From contig NZ_BDBB01000060.1 of the NCBI RefSeq assembly GCF_001612765.1, forward strand, positions 1 through 38,379: 38,379 bases of DNA. The letters run 5' to 3'. Below the pieces are notes generated by a model, which was given only the letters and a program-made list of their open reading frames with translations, searched no databases and was not told the DNA's origin. Source of the DNA: Nocardia arthritidis NBRC 100137. GTDB taxonomy: Bacteria; Actinomycetota; Actinomycetes; Mycobacteriales; Mycobacteriaceae. A program made the translations under genes and the position numbers. Below are positions 15,167 through 23,400 of the stretch, one piece after another (the stretch's first letter is position 1; each line of letters opens with the position of its first letter).

Positions 15167-15172
15167 TAGACT
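15167..15172 (+). promoter_or_regulatory. -10 element for a leaderless transcript
   Basis: TAGACT fits TANNNT and ends 6 bases before the GTG at 15179, so transcription should begin on the start codon. No ribosome-binding site precedes that codon, which is consistent. Confidence 0.65.
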
Positions 15173-15178
15173 CGGATC

Positions 15179-15274
15179 GTGGTCCTCTTCTTCGAGATTC
15201 TGCTGGTGGCCGTGGCCGTTCTGATCGGCTGGTTCGGCCTCTACGTCTTCTACCGGCTGTTCACCGAATCATGA
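15179..15274 (+). CDS. 31-residue single-pass membrane protein
   Basis: GTG-started frame encoding a very hydrophobic peptide (VVLFFEILLVAVAVLIGWF, then GLYVFYRLFTES) with one membrane helix and a short polar end. It is supported by three things: the leaderless -10 element at 15167, the absence of any other start, and an ATGA overlap of its stop with the ATG of the nitrobindin-like gene. I recall near-identical tiny proteins in mycobacteria at this locus, usually unannotated. The role is unknown; because translation of the next gene is coupled to it, it could help target that protein to the membrane or simply drive its translation. Confidence 0.8.
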   Translation: MVLFFEILLVAVAVLIGWFGLYVFYRLFTES

Positions 15275-15978
15275 GCGAACTCGCGAGCGAAGGTTCCAAC
15301 CCGGCCGAGCGAGCGAGTGAACAACTGAACGGAAACGCTCCGGCTGATTCCGCCGGTCGCCGCAGCGGTGACCAGGCCGTCGCCGACGCCGCCGAACGGG
15401 CGAGATCGACCGGCGCGCGAAATATCCCGGTCCTACCGGATCTTCCGCTGCCCGAGGACACCGCCAATCTGCGCCTCGGCCCGGATCTGAGCGCCTCGAT
15501 GCTCGCGCTGCTCCCGCTGGTAGGCGTGTGGCGCGGCGAGGGCGAGGGTAACGACCCCGAGCGCGGGGACTACCGGTTCGGCCAGCAGATCGTCGTCTCG
15601 CACGACGGTGGCGACTACCTGGCCTGGGAATCCCGGTCCTGGGTGATCGAGGCCGACGGCAACTACGGCGGCCCCGACCTGCGGGAGAGCGGCTTCTGGC
15701 GGGTCGGCATAGATGGCAACGACGAGGTCATCGAATTGCTGCTGTCGCACAGCAGCGGCATCGTGGAACTGTTCTACGGCCAGGCGCTGACCCAGTCGTC
15801 CTGGGAACTGGCCACCGACGTGGTGATCCGCAGCCAGTCCGGCATCGTCGTGGGCGGCGCCAAGCGCCTCTACGGCATCGTCGAAGGCGGCGACCTGGCC
15901 TACGTCGAGGAACGCGTCGTAGCCGACGGCCCGCTCGAACCTCGCCTATCGGCCCGCCTCCAGCGCTACATCGGCTGA
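15271..15978 (+). CDS. Ferric nitrobindin-like / FABP-fold protein
   Basis: Cytoplasmic ten-stranded beta-barrel protein of the nitrobindin/THAP4 family, the counterpart of Rv0813c. The 235 residues start with a disordered Glu/Ala/Asn-rich tail (1-60), then the barrel with the signature GVWRGEGEG at 85-93. In heme-binding nitrobindins a C-terminal His coordinates the iron; here the corresponding helix reads PLEPRLSARLQRYIG with no His, so a heme-free or different-ligand role is likely. The ATG at 15271 overlaps the stop of the small membrane protein (ATGA); a longer in-frame extension back to 15142 crosses that gene and its promoter and is rejected. Confidence 0.88.
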   Translation: MSELASEGSNPAERASEQLNGNAPADSAGRRSGDQAVADAAERARSTGARNIPVLPDLPLPEDTANLRLGPDLSASMLALLPLVGVWRGEGEGNDPERGDYRFGQQIVVSHDGGDYLAWESRSWVIEADGNYGGPDLRESGFWRVGIDGNDEVIELLLSHSSGIVELFYGQALTQSSWELATDVVIRSQSGIVVGGAKRLYGIVEGGDLAYVEERVVADGPLEPRLSARLQRYIG

Positions 15979-16398
15979 GCCGACGCGACAGCTGATCTCG
16001 ATCGCGACCCAGCCGAACGTCTACTGGGCGTCCGGGACCCGCGTCCTGATCGGGACACGGCGCGACCCGATCGCTTTCGGATCCTCCACGCTGGCTGAGG
16101 GAACACGGAGGTCCGGTTGGCGATCTGGTCGCGCTTCTCCGGAATCGTGCAGGATCGTAGTCCGTCTCCCACGGACGAGAACAGCCCCCGAGCCATACCG
16201 GTGCGACTCTCATCGCACGGGTCCGGTCGGACAGACCGGGGCTCGGGGGCCGGGTGACTGCCTGGAATTCGCTCAGCGCTCGCGCGGGCGAAATCCACCT
16301 GCAGCGGTGGCGCTAGCGGACAGCCACCTCACGTGTCCTATGAATATCCATTCGTCGAACCACCTCCTTCCTCGTGTACGAACGAATCTAGTGGCGTG
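15979..16398. other. Convergent intergenic region, 420 bases
   Basis: Lies between the nitrobindin-like gene (plus) and cydC (minus). Open frames here have no recognisable motif or ribosome site and I call none. Its only clear content is the structured element at 16184-16250. Confidence 0.6.
16184..16250. terminator. Branched hairpin, probable bidirectional terminator
   Basis: An 11-bp closing stem, GCCCCCGAGCC (16184-16194) with GGCTCGGGGGC (16240-16250), encloses a second stem GTGCGA/TCGCAC (16201-16206, 16213-16218) and a GTCCG/CGGAC hairpin (16221-16232). It would serve both the nitrobindin-like and cyd transcripts. The multi-branched form is more elaborate than the other terminators in the window. 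Confidence 0.6.
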
Positions 16399-18183
16399 TC
16401 AGCAGCTCGGCAACGGAATTTCTCGGTGGGCGGAATCGGGGGCGCCACACGCTGTCGCTCGTGCCGCGAATTCCGTTGCGACCAGGCCAGATGCGGTGAG
16501 CCGGAGCACCGCGTCCGCCTGATGGTCGTCCGGCAGTTGGTGTGTGACGACGACCACGATGCGATCGGGCTCGACGATGCCGCTGTCGACGTCCAGCAGG
16601 TCGCGCAGCAGCTGCGCCCCGGGCTCGGCCTCCAGGTGCTCCGTCGGTTCGTCGAGCAGCAACACCCGCGCCGGTGACACGAGTGCCCGCGCGAGCAGTA
16701 TCCGGCGACGCTGGCCGCCCGACACAGCGGCCGCTCCCCCGGCCAGGCCGGTGTGCACTCCGTCCGGCAGCCCGTCCAGCCAGTCGCCGAGACCGACTGC
16801 CCGCAACGCCTTTTCGGCTTCTTCGGCGGTCAGATCGCCACGCGCTACCCGCAGATTCTCCAGCACGGAGGTGCCGAACAAGTGCGCGTCCTCGGCGAAG
16901 AAGGTGATGCCGGGGCGCGGTGTGCCGAACAACCCCGCCCACCGAATCAGCAGAGTCGTCTTGCCCGCGCCGCTGGGGCCGACCACCGCAATCCGCCTGC
17001 CCGGAGGCAGTTCCGGCACGCGCGCGTCGTCTAGCCGGGCCGAGGGGGCGAGGCTCGTCCGCCGTTCTTCCGGTTCCGACTCGTACCCGGGCTGGGAGTC
17101 ACAGGGGTCCGTCGCCGTGCCGGTGGGCGAACCGGGTTCCAATCCGTCCAGGCGATGCAGCGCGGCACGGGCGGTCGTCAGCGCCTGCGCCGCTGCGGGC
17201 AGCGGGCCGACCGCTTCGAAAGCCGAGAGGGGCAAGAGGACCAGGACGACCAGCGCCATCGGTGTCATCGCGCCCGCGCTACCGCCATCGGGGCCGTAGA
17301 GGGTGATGCCGATCAACAGGGCGCCCAGAACGGCGGCGCCGATCGAGAACGGCGTGGCGGCGGCGGACCAGGCGCTGCGCCGGGCAGCCCGGTCCTCTGC
17401 CGCGACCGCTCGTCTCGACGCCGCCGCGGCCGCGGCGAGAGCGGCGTCGAGACGACCGGCGACGCGCAATTCGGCCGCGTGGTCGAGGACTGTCAGAGCC
17501 TGCGCGGTGAACTCCGCCCGGTCGGCGCGGACGGCACGTTCCGCCTCCGACGCCGCCGCGGCCGACAACCACGGCGCGACGATGCCCGACAAGGCCAGCA
17601 CACTCGCCAGGATCCCGGCCGCGGGCGGCGAGATCGTGGCCAGGAGCGCGACGGCCGCGACCGAGAGGACGAGGGCGACCGCGACCGGCACGAACACGCG
17701 GACCACCACGGCGCCCAGGTCATCGATGTCACTGCCGACGCGGACCAGGAGATCACCGCGGCGCGGCGGCTTCATTCCCCCGGCGGGCGCATTCGACCGG
17801 TCGTGCCCGGTCCGCGAGACATCGGGCCGGCGCAGCCAGAAATCCGAGCGAGCCAGCGTGCGGTAGACCGTGGTGCGCGCGGTCGTCATGGCGCGCAGGG
17901 CGACGTCGTGCGTGGCAAGACGTTCCAGATACCGGCACAGGCCGCGCGAGATGCCCAGCGCGCGAACCGCGACGACGGCGATGCTCAGGTCGAGCACCGG
18001 CGGCATCTGCCAGGCTCGCGCGATCAGCCAGGCCGCCAGCGCCGCGAGCCCGAGCCCGCTGCCCAGCGCCAGCACGCCCCAGCCGATCGCCACCGCGACC
18101 CGCCCGCGGGACAATTCGAGCAGCGTCCACATCCGGCGCAGATCACCGAACATCGTCGTGTCGCGTGAAACGGCGCGCGTCAT
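16399..18183 (-). CDS. cydC: Thiol reductant ABC exporter subunit CydC
   Basis: With CydD forms a heterodimeric inner-membrane exporter of thiols (glutathione/cysteine in E. coli) needed for cytochrome bd assembly. 594 residues: six membrane helices (about 1-335), a Ser/Glu/Pro-rich linker (about 345-390), and a nucleotide-binding domain with Walker A GPSGAGKT (402-409), FFAEDAHLF in place of the Q-loop (about 428-436), signature VSGGQRRR (487-494) and Walker B VLLLDEP (507-513). The segment between Walker A and FFAEDAHLF is only about 20 residues, much shorter than in CydD, and the strand before Walker A is also reduced. The ATG at 18183 or an internal one (MFGDLRR) is the start. It follows cydD after 544 non-coding bases. 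Confidence 0.93.
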   Translation of the reverse strand: MTRAVSRDTTMFGDLRRMWTLLELSRGRVAVAIGWGVLALGSGLGLAALAAWLIARAWQMPPVLDLSIAVVAVRALGISRGLCRYLERLATHDVALRAMTTARTTVYRTLARSDFWLRRPDVSRTGHDRSNAPAGGMKPPRRGDLLVRVGSDIDDLGAVVVRVFVPVAVALVLSVAAVALLATISPPAAGILASVLALSGIVAPWLSAAAASEAERAVRADRAEFTAQALTVLDHAAELRVAGRLDAALAAAAAASRRAVAAEDRAARRSAWSAAATPFSIGAAVLGALLIGITLYGPDGGSAGAMTPMALVVLVLLPLSAFEAVGPLPAAAQALTTARAALHRLDGLEPGSPTGTATDPCDSQPGYESEPEERRTSLAPSARLDDARVPELPPGRRIAVVGPSGAGKTTLLIRWAGLFGTPRPGITFFAEDAHLFGTSVLENLRVARGDLTAEEAEKALRAVGLGDWLDGLPDGVHTGLAGGAAAVSGGQRRRILLARALVSPARVLLLDEPTEHLEAEPGAQLLRDLLDVDSGIVEPDRIVVVVTHQLPDDHQADAVLRLTASGLVATEFAARATACGAPDSAHREIPLPSC

Positions 18184-18727
18184 CGCGATCGCCCCGCTCG
18201 CCCGTCCCTCGCGCCGGCTCGCGAACCGCGGCCGGCCATCAGCGAGTTTTCCGCACAGGTCGCGCCACCGTCACCCACTGTCTGCCGCCGTTTTCTCCCG
18301 GGCGTGCCACCACCCAGTCGACCGACCTCCCCCGCCCCCACTGCGGGACCTCCGCTCGCGCGGTGCGCATGACCACGAGCCGATCGAACGCGGCTGATCC
18401 TCGGGCGATCCTCGGCGACGATCAACGGCTGCTGAACTCCGGTCGGCTTTCGTTCGATCGGCACGGACTCGCACGACGCGATCACCACGACGGAACCGGA
18501 AACGACTGTCGCACCCACACGCCCATGGGTCCGAGGGCAGGGACCAGCGGACCGTCCCCGAATACTCCGGACAAACCACGCGCCGCTCACTGAACAAGCT
18601 TTCCTGCCGACATCCGCCCCCTGACGTGACCGGGCGCGATCGGCATCGGCCCGACCGTCACGCAGAACCATGCCTGGAAACGTGACCGGCGGACGGCCTC
18701 CATGCGAGTCGATAATGCTTCGCGCGT
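18184..18727. other. 544-base gap between cydD and cydC
   Basis: Unusually long for two genes of one operon. Frames on both strands are open because of high GC, but none has a recognisable domain or credible ribosome site, and I call no gene. A 16-base sequence present at the cydD 3' end recurs inside (see the repeat entry). Whether cydC has its own promoter here is not evident. Confidence 0.55.
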
Positions 18728-18748
18728 TCACCGCGGGACCTCCGCTCG
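18343..18748. repeat. 16-base direct repeat pair flanking the cydD-cydC gap
   Basis: GCGGGACCTCCGCTCG occurs at 18343-18358 and again at 18733-18748, the latter inside the last codons of cydD. The copies are identical and 390 bases apart, bracketing most of the non-coding gap. This could mark an insertion or duplication event, though 16 bases may also be chance in GC-rich DNA. Confidence 0.6.
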
Positions 18749-20620
18749 GTCGGCGCCTACCTGGACGACGTGGTCGGCGGCAGCCAGTACGGCCGGGCGG
18801 TGGCCGATGACGACGACCGTCGCGCCCGCGCGGGCCCGGACCCGGAGGGCGGCCAGCACGGTGGCTTCGGCGGCGGCGTCGAGGTGTGCGGTCGGTTCAT
18901 CGAGCAGCAGGATCGGGCGATCGGTGGCCAGCACCCTGGTCAGCGCGAGGCGTTGGCGCTGGCCGAGCGACAGGCCGATGCCGCCGGGTCCGACCTCGGT
19001 GTTCCAGCCGTCCGGCAGCTCCGCCAGCACGGCGTCGAAACCGGCAGCCAGGCAGGCGGCTCCGAGATCGTCGATGACGCGCGCCGGGCCGCGGGCGGCG
19101 CGGTCCACCGTTCGCGCGCCGAGCAGTTCGAGGTTGTCCCGCAGCGTGCCGGGCACCAGCACCGGCCGCTGGGGCAGCCACGCCACGCGCGCCCACCATC
19201 GGTCCGGGTCCAATTCACGGACGTCCACACCGTCGACGGTCACGGCGCCCCGGTCAGGCGTGATCAAGCCCAGGATCGCCTGCACCGCGGTGGATTTGCC
19301 GCTGCCGTTGGGACCGGCGAGCACACTGAGGCAGCCGGGCCGCAAGACCGCGGACAGACCCGCGGGGGCATAGCCGTCACGCGCCTGCACCGAGAGGTCG
19401 CGGAGTTCGACCGCACCCGGGCCTGGGGAGTTGTCGCGACGAACCGTTGCCATGGCTGGCTCCCGGGGTTCTGCCACCGCGCCCCGCACGCCTTGGCCGG
19501 GCACCCGCTCGATCGGCTCGTCGTCACGGTCTGGGGCCGCCGTACCCTCCACACCGTGGCCAGGCAGCGACGCGGGCGGATTATCGTCAAGAGCCGGGGC
19601 CCCGCCGACGCGCGCGGCAGGCGTGGACTCGAGAATCGCGAACGCCTTATCCGCGGCCGCCATGCCATCCTGGGCGGCGTGGAAACGTTCGCCCACCATG
19701 CGCAGCGGCAGGTACACCTCGGGGGCGAGCACCAGCACCACCACACCCGCGTAGAGACTCATCTCGCCGAATACCAGCCGCAGCCCGATGGAGACCGCGA
19801 TCAGGGCCACGCTGAGGGTCGCGAGCATCTCCAGCACCATCGAGGACAGGAAAGCCATGCGCAGCGCCCGCATGGTGCGTTGCCGCAGCGCGTCACCGAG
19901 ATCGCGGACGCGGTGCTGCATGGTGTGTGCGGCGGCGTCTGGTTCGGATTCCGCGTGGCCCGTCTCGCGGCCGAGCGCGCGCAACGTCGGCATGCCCGCG
20001 AACAGGTCGAGCAATTGGTCCGACAACCGGGTGGTGGCGGCGAGGGTGGCTTCGGCTCTTCCCTGGGTCAGCAGGCCGATGAGGATCATGAAGATCGGGA
20101 TGAGCGGCAAGGTGATCACCGCGATCACACCGGAGGTCGGATCGTGGGCCGCGATGACGATGAGCACGATCGGCGGCACCAGCACCGCCAGCAGCAGAGC
20201 GGGCACGTAGCCGACGAGATAGCCGCGCAGCCCGGACAGGCCAGTGCCGACGACCACGGCCAACTCCGTCCGGCGCGTGTCGAGTTCGCGAGGCGACAGC
20301 CGTGCGCCCGCCGCCAGCACCGCGCCCTCCAGCTCCGCCACCACGCTCGCGCCCGCTCGGTGCGCCAGCCGGGACTGCGACCACGTGGCGAGCGCCCGTC
20401 CCGCGATCACGAACGCGAGCACGACCAGTTCGACCGTCCACGCGCCGAGCGTGCGCGAACCGGGATCGGTGACCACCCCGGCCAGCACCCGTCCGATCAG
20501 CAGCGCCGCCACCACGATCGCCGCGGTGACGACCAGTGACAGCGCGACGCTCAGCGCCAAGTAGCCGCGCGCCGAGCGGGCGTACCGCCATAGGCGCGGG
20601 TCGATCGGCGGGCGGGCCAT
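18728..20620 (-). CDS. cydD: Thiol reductant ABC exporter subunit CydD
   Basis: Partner of CydC in thiol export for cytochrome bd maturation. The 630 residues include a six-helix transmembrane domain (about 20-310) and a nucleotide-binding domain with Walker A GPNGSGKS (436-443), Q-loop WLPQRPVL (about 481-488), signature LSLGQRQR (550-557) and Walker B ILLLDEP (570-576). The linker at 333-400 is long and charged, with two related segments (PGHGVEGTAA and PGQGVRGAVA) that look like an internal duplication. The ATG lies 4 bases after the cydB stop. The signature carries Leu (LSLGQ) where most ABC proteins have Gly. Confidence 0.95.
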   Translation of the reverse strand: MARPPIDPRLWRYARSARGYLALSVALSLVVTAAIVVAALLIGRVLAGVVTDPGSRTLGAWTVELVVLAFVIAGRALATWSQSRLAHRAGASVVAELEGAVLAAGARLSPRELDTRRTELAVVVGTGLSGLRGYLVGYVPALLLAVLVPPIVLIVIAAHDPTSGVIAVITLPLIPIFMILIGLLTQGRAEATLAATTRLSDQLLDLFAGMPTLRALGRETGHAESEPDAAAHTMQHRVRDLGDALRQRTMRALRMAFLSSMVLEMLATLSVALIAVSIGLRLVFGEMSLYAGVVVLVLAPEVYLPLRMVGERFHAAQDGMAAADKAFAILESTPAARVGGAPALDDNPPASLPGHGVEGTAAPDRDDEPIERVPGQGVRGAVAEPREPAMATVRRDNSPGPGAVELRDLSVQARDGYAPAGLSAVLRPGCLSVLAGPNGSGKSTAVQAILGLITPDRGAVTVDGVDVRELDPDRWWARVAWLPQRPVLVPGTLRDNLELLGARTVDRAARGPARVIDDLGAACLAAGFDAVLAELPDGWNTEVGPGGIGLSLGQRQRLALTRVLATDRPILLLDEPTAHLDAAAEATVLAALRVRARAGATVVVIGHRPAVLAAADHVVQVGADRAEVPR

Positions 20621-20624
20621 GGCG

Positions 20625-21656
20625 TCAGTCCTGCACGCGCCGCATGGGCAGGCCGACCGGGGGCGGGATCTGCTCGACGGTGATCCGCTTGCGGAACACC
20701 CAGTAGGTCCAGCCCTGGTACACCAGCACGACGGGGGTGGCCAGCGCCGCCGCCCAGCTCATTACCTTCAGCGTGTACGGCGTCGAGGACGCGTTGTGGA
20801 TCGTCAGGTCGAATGCCGCGTCGAGCGTCGACGGAAGCACATTCGGGAACAGTGAACCGAACAGCAGCGCGGTCGCCGCCGCGACGGTCACCGTGGTGCC
20901 GGTGAACGCCCACCCGTCACGCTGGGCGAAGTCGGCGGCCGCCGCGACGACCAAGCCGAGTACCGCCAGCGCCAGCGGGATCCAGGTCCAGCCGGTCCCG
21001 TAGGACAGCTGGGTCCACAATCCGAATCCGCCGACCACGACCACCGTCGGAGCCAGCAGCAGCCGAGCGGTGCGCCGGGCGTCGTCGCGTACCTCGCCAG
21101 CCGTCTTGAGCACCAGGAACATCGCTCCGTGCAGCGCGAACAGCAGTCCGGTCGCCAATCCGCCGAGCAGGGCGTAGGGCCCGAACAAGTCGGCCACCGA
21201 GCCCGCGAACTGCTTCTTCTCGTTCAGCGGAACACCGTGCACGACATTGGCGAACACCCAGCCCCAGGCCAGCGCCGGAACCCAGGAACCGATGCCGATG
21301 CCGATGTCGCAGCGGGCCCGCCAGCGCGGGTCGTCGATCTTGCCGCGGTACTCGATCGCGCAGATCCGCAGGATCAGCGCGACGAGCACCAGCAGCAAGG
21401 CCAGGTAGAAGCCGGAGAACAGGCTGGCGTACCACTCGGGGAACGCGGCGAACATCGCGGCGCCCGCAGTGATCAGCCAGACCTCGTTGGCGTCCCACAC
21501 CGGCCCGATGGTGTTGAGCACCGCGCGCCTGCGCCGGTCGGACCCCTTGCCGAGGATCGGCATGAGCATGCCGACGCCGAAGTCGAAGCCCTCCAGCACG
21601 AAGTAGCCGGTGAACAGCGCGCCGATCAGGACGAACCAGAACTCTTGCAGACTCAT
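20625..21656 (-). CDS. cydB: Cytochrome bd ubiquinol/menaquinol oxidase subunit II CydB
   Basis: Membrane subunit of the bd-type terminal oxidase. 343 residues with about eight to nine membrane helices, beginning MSLQEFWFVLIGALFTGYFV, with the typical EGFDFGVGML near residue 22 and WDANEVWLITAGAAMFAAFP at about 53-72. The ATG is 9 bases after the cydA stop, with TAGGAG, overlapping that stop, as ribosome site. Part of cydA-cydB-cydD-cydC. Confidence 0.97.
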   Translation of the reverse strand: MSLQEFWFVLIGALFTGYFVLEGFDFGVGMLMPILGKGSDRRRRAVLNTIGPVWDANEVWLITAGAAMFAAFPEWYASLFSGFYLALLLVLVALILRICAIEYRGKIDDPRWRARCDIGIGIGSWVPALAWGWVFANVVHGVPLNEKKQFAGSVADLFGPYALLGGLATGLLFALHGAMFLVLKTAGEVRDDARRTARLLLAPTVVVVGGFGLWTQLSYGTGWTWIPLALAVLGLVVAAAADFAQRDGWAFTGTTVTVAAATALLFGSLFPNVLPSTLDAAFDLTIHNASSTPYTLKVMSWAAALATPVVLVYQGWTYWVFRKRITVEQIPPPVGLPMRRVQD

Positions 21657-21665
21657 CGCCGGCTC

Positions 21666-23159
21666 CTAGTAGGCGAACGAAAGGTGTTCGACGGCGGGTT
21701 CTTCGGCCGTGCGGCCGCCCGAGGTCGAGCCCGTGCCGTGCGGCTCGGACGCGGCGGGTGCGGCCGGATCGGGTCCGTGGATCACGTACCGGCGCATCAG
21801 GTAGAACCACACGATCGCGAGCGCGCCGTACAGCAGCGTGAAGGTGATCAGGGAGAACAGAACGACGCCGGGCGAGTGGTTCGAGACGCCCTGCTGCACG
21901 GTGAGGCGCAGGTTCGGGTCACCGGTGGGGTTGGGCACGACCACCCAGGGCTGGCGCCCCATCTCGGTGAACACCCATCCGGCGCTGTTGGCCAGGAACG
22001 GCGTGGGGATGACCAGCAGGCTCAGCCAGGAGAACCAGCGCTGGTCGGGCACCCGGCCGCGGCGAGTGAGCCACAGCCCGGCCAGCGCGAGCAGCGCCGA
22101 ACCCGCCGACAGACCGATCATGGCGCGGAACGACCAGTAGGTGACGAACAGGTTCGGGCGGTAGTCGCCGACGCCGAACTTCTCGTTGTAGGCCTTCTGC
22201 AGGTCGACGACGCCGTCCAAGGTCACGCCGGTGAACTCACCCTCCGCCAGCCAGGGCAGCACGTACGGCACTTCGAGCACGTGCGTGACGCTGTCGCAGT
22301 TGTTGTGCGTGCCGACGGTGAGCACGGAGAAGTCGGGGTCGAGCGCGGTGTGGCACAACGATTCCGCCGAGGCCATCTTCATCGGCTGCTGTTCGAACAT
22401 CAGCTTGCCCTGCACGTCACCGGTGTAGACCAGCGCCGCCAGCGACACGATCAGCACGGCGATGCCCGCCCGCGCCGCAGGCCGCCACATCGCCCGCGCC
22501 TCGACGAGTTTCGCCTCGTCGCCGCTGCGGGCGTTGCGCACCATCCACCATCCCGCGATGCCCGCGACGAAAGTGCCCGCCGTCAAGAAGGATCCGGCGA
22601 CCACATGCGGGAAAGCGGCCAGCAAGGTGTTGTTGGTGAGCACCTCCACGATGCTCTGTAGCTCCGCGCGACCGGTTTCCGGGTTGTAGCGGGCGCCGAC
22701 CGGATGCTGCATGAACGAGTTGGCCGCGACGATGAAGTATGCCGAGGCGTTCACGCCGATCGCGACCATCCAGATCGCGCCCAGGTGCAGCAGTTTGGGC
22801 AACCGGCTCCAGCCGAAGATCCACAGCCCGAGGAAGGTCGACTCCATGAAGAAGGCGATCAGGCCTTCCAGCGCGAGCGGGGCGCCGAACACGTCACCGA
22901 CGAAGCGGGAGTACTCGCTCCAGTTCATGCCGAACTGGAACTCCTGCACGATGCCGGTCGCGACGCCGAGCGCGAAGTTGATCAGGAACAGCTTGCCGAA
23001 GAACTTGGTCAGCCGCAGCCAGTGCTGCTTGCCGGTGACGACCCATGCGGTCTGCATGGCTGCCACCAGCGGCGCGAGACCGATGGTCAACGGCACCAGA
23101 AGGAAGTGATAGACCGTGGTGATGCCGAACTGCCATCGGGAGATGTCCAAGGCGTTCAA
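21666..23159 (-). CDS. cydA: Cytochrome bd ubiquinol/menaquinol oxidase subunit I CydA
   Basis: Heme-carrying, quinol-oxidising subunit of the high-affinity oxygen reductase in the cytoplasmic membrane. I start it at TTG 23159 (MNALDISRWQFGITTVYHF): AAGGAGG lies 5 bases upstream and the family begins at this residue. A longer frame to 23222 runs through the operator-like region. 497 residues with about nine helices; His18 in TTVYHF corresponds to the heme ligand His19 of E. coli, and FTEMGRQPWVV carries the conserved GRQPW. The quinol-binding loop is of the short type. First gene of the cyd operon, behind tandem inverted repeats. Confidence 0.95.
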   Translation of the reverse strand: MNALDISRWQFGITTVYHFLLVPLTIGLAPLVAAMQTAWVVTGKQHWLRLTKFFGKLFLINFALGVATGIVQEFQFGMNWSEYSRFVGDVFGAPLALEGLIAFFMESTFLGLWIFGWSRLPKLLHLGAIWMVAIGVNASAYFIVAANSFMQHPVGARYNPETGRAELQSIVEVLTNNTLLAAFPHVVAGSFLTAGTFVAGIAGWWMVRNARSGDEAKLVEARAMWRPAARAGIAVLIVSLAALVYTGDVQGKLMFEQQPMKMASAESLCHTALDPDFSVLTVGTHNNCDSVTHVLEVPYVLPWLAEGEFTGVTLDGVVDLQKAYNEKFGVGDYRPNLFVTYWSFRAMIGLSAGSALLALAGLWLTRRGRVPDQRWFSWLSLLVIPTPFLANSAGWVFTEMGRQPWVVVPNPTGDPNLRLTVQQGVSNHSPGVVLFSLITFTLLYGALAIVWFYLMRRYVIHGPDPAAPAASEPHGTGSTSGGRTAEEPAVEHLSFAY

Positions 23160-23176
23160 GCCGGCCTCCTTCGTAT

Positions 23177-23201
23177 CTACGACGTATCGTAGTAAGACTA
23201 C
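23177..23201 (-). promoter_or_regulatory. Tandem inverted repeats upstream of cydA, candidate operator
   Basis: CTACGA (23177-23182) and TCGTAG (23187-23192) form a perfect dyad with a 4-base spacer. Overlapping it, GTAGT (23189-23193) and ACTAC (23197-23201) form a second dyad with a 3-base spacer. They lie 18-42 bases upstream of the TTG, where the promoter must be. The overlap of two dyads suggests a cooperative or alternative binding site for a dimeric regulator. It does not resemble a Crp or Rex site. Confidence 0.5.
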
Positions 23202-23318
23202 GTCGGAGACAACGGGGAACAATGAGTTTTAGGCCACGCCACCAGCGCGATTGCCGGGCGATTTCGCCTGTTTTCCGTGCTCATCGCCACCCCGTGCCCG
23301 CCCGAGTAGGACGGAGAT

Positions 23319-23358
23319 CACGGAGCGGCGCCTCACCACGACAGCGCCGCCCTCCGTG
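23319..23358 (-). terminator. Terminator of pabC
   Basis: CACGGAG-CGGCGC (23319-23331) pairs with GCGCCG and CTCCGTG (23344-23358) with a 2-base bulge, about 40 bases beyond the pabC stop. It isolates pabC from the cyd promoter. Confidence 0.75.
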
Positions 23359-23400
23359 TCCGGCCGACGCGACAACCGATCTCGCGGGCGCGACACCCGG

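Noticed and set aside
15979..16398. Possible tRNA or small gene in the convergent gap
   Set aside because: No cloverleaf-like arms and no credible start; only the terminator-like structure stands out.
18180..18731. 183-codon minus-strand frame in the cydD-cydC gap
   Set aside because: No motif or ribosome site and an Arg/Gly/Ser composition typical of GC-rich antisense or non-coding frames.
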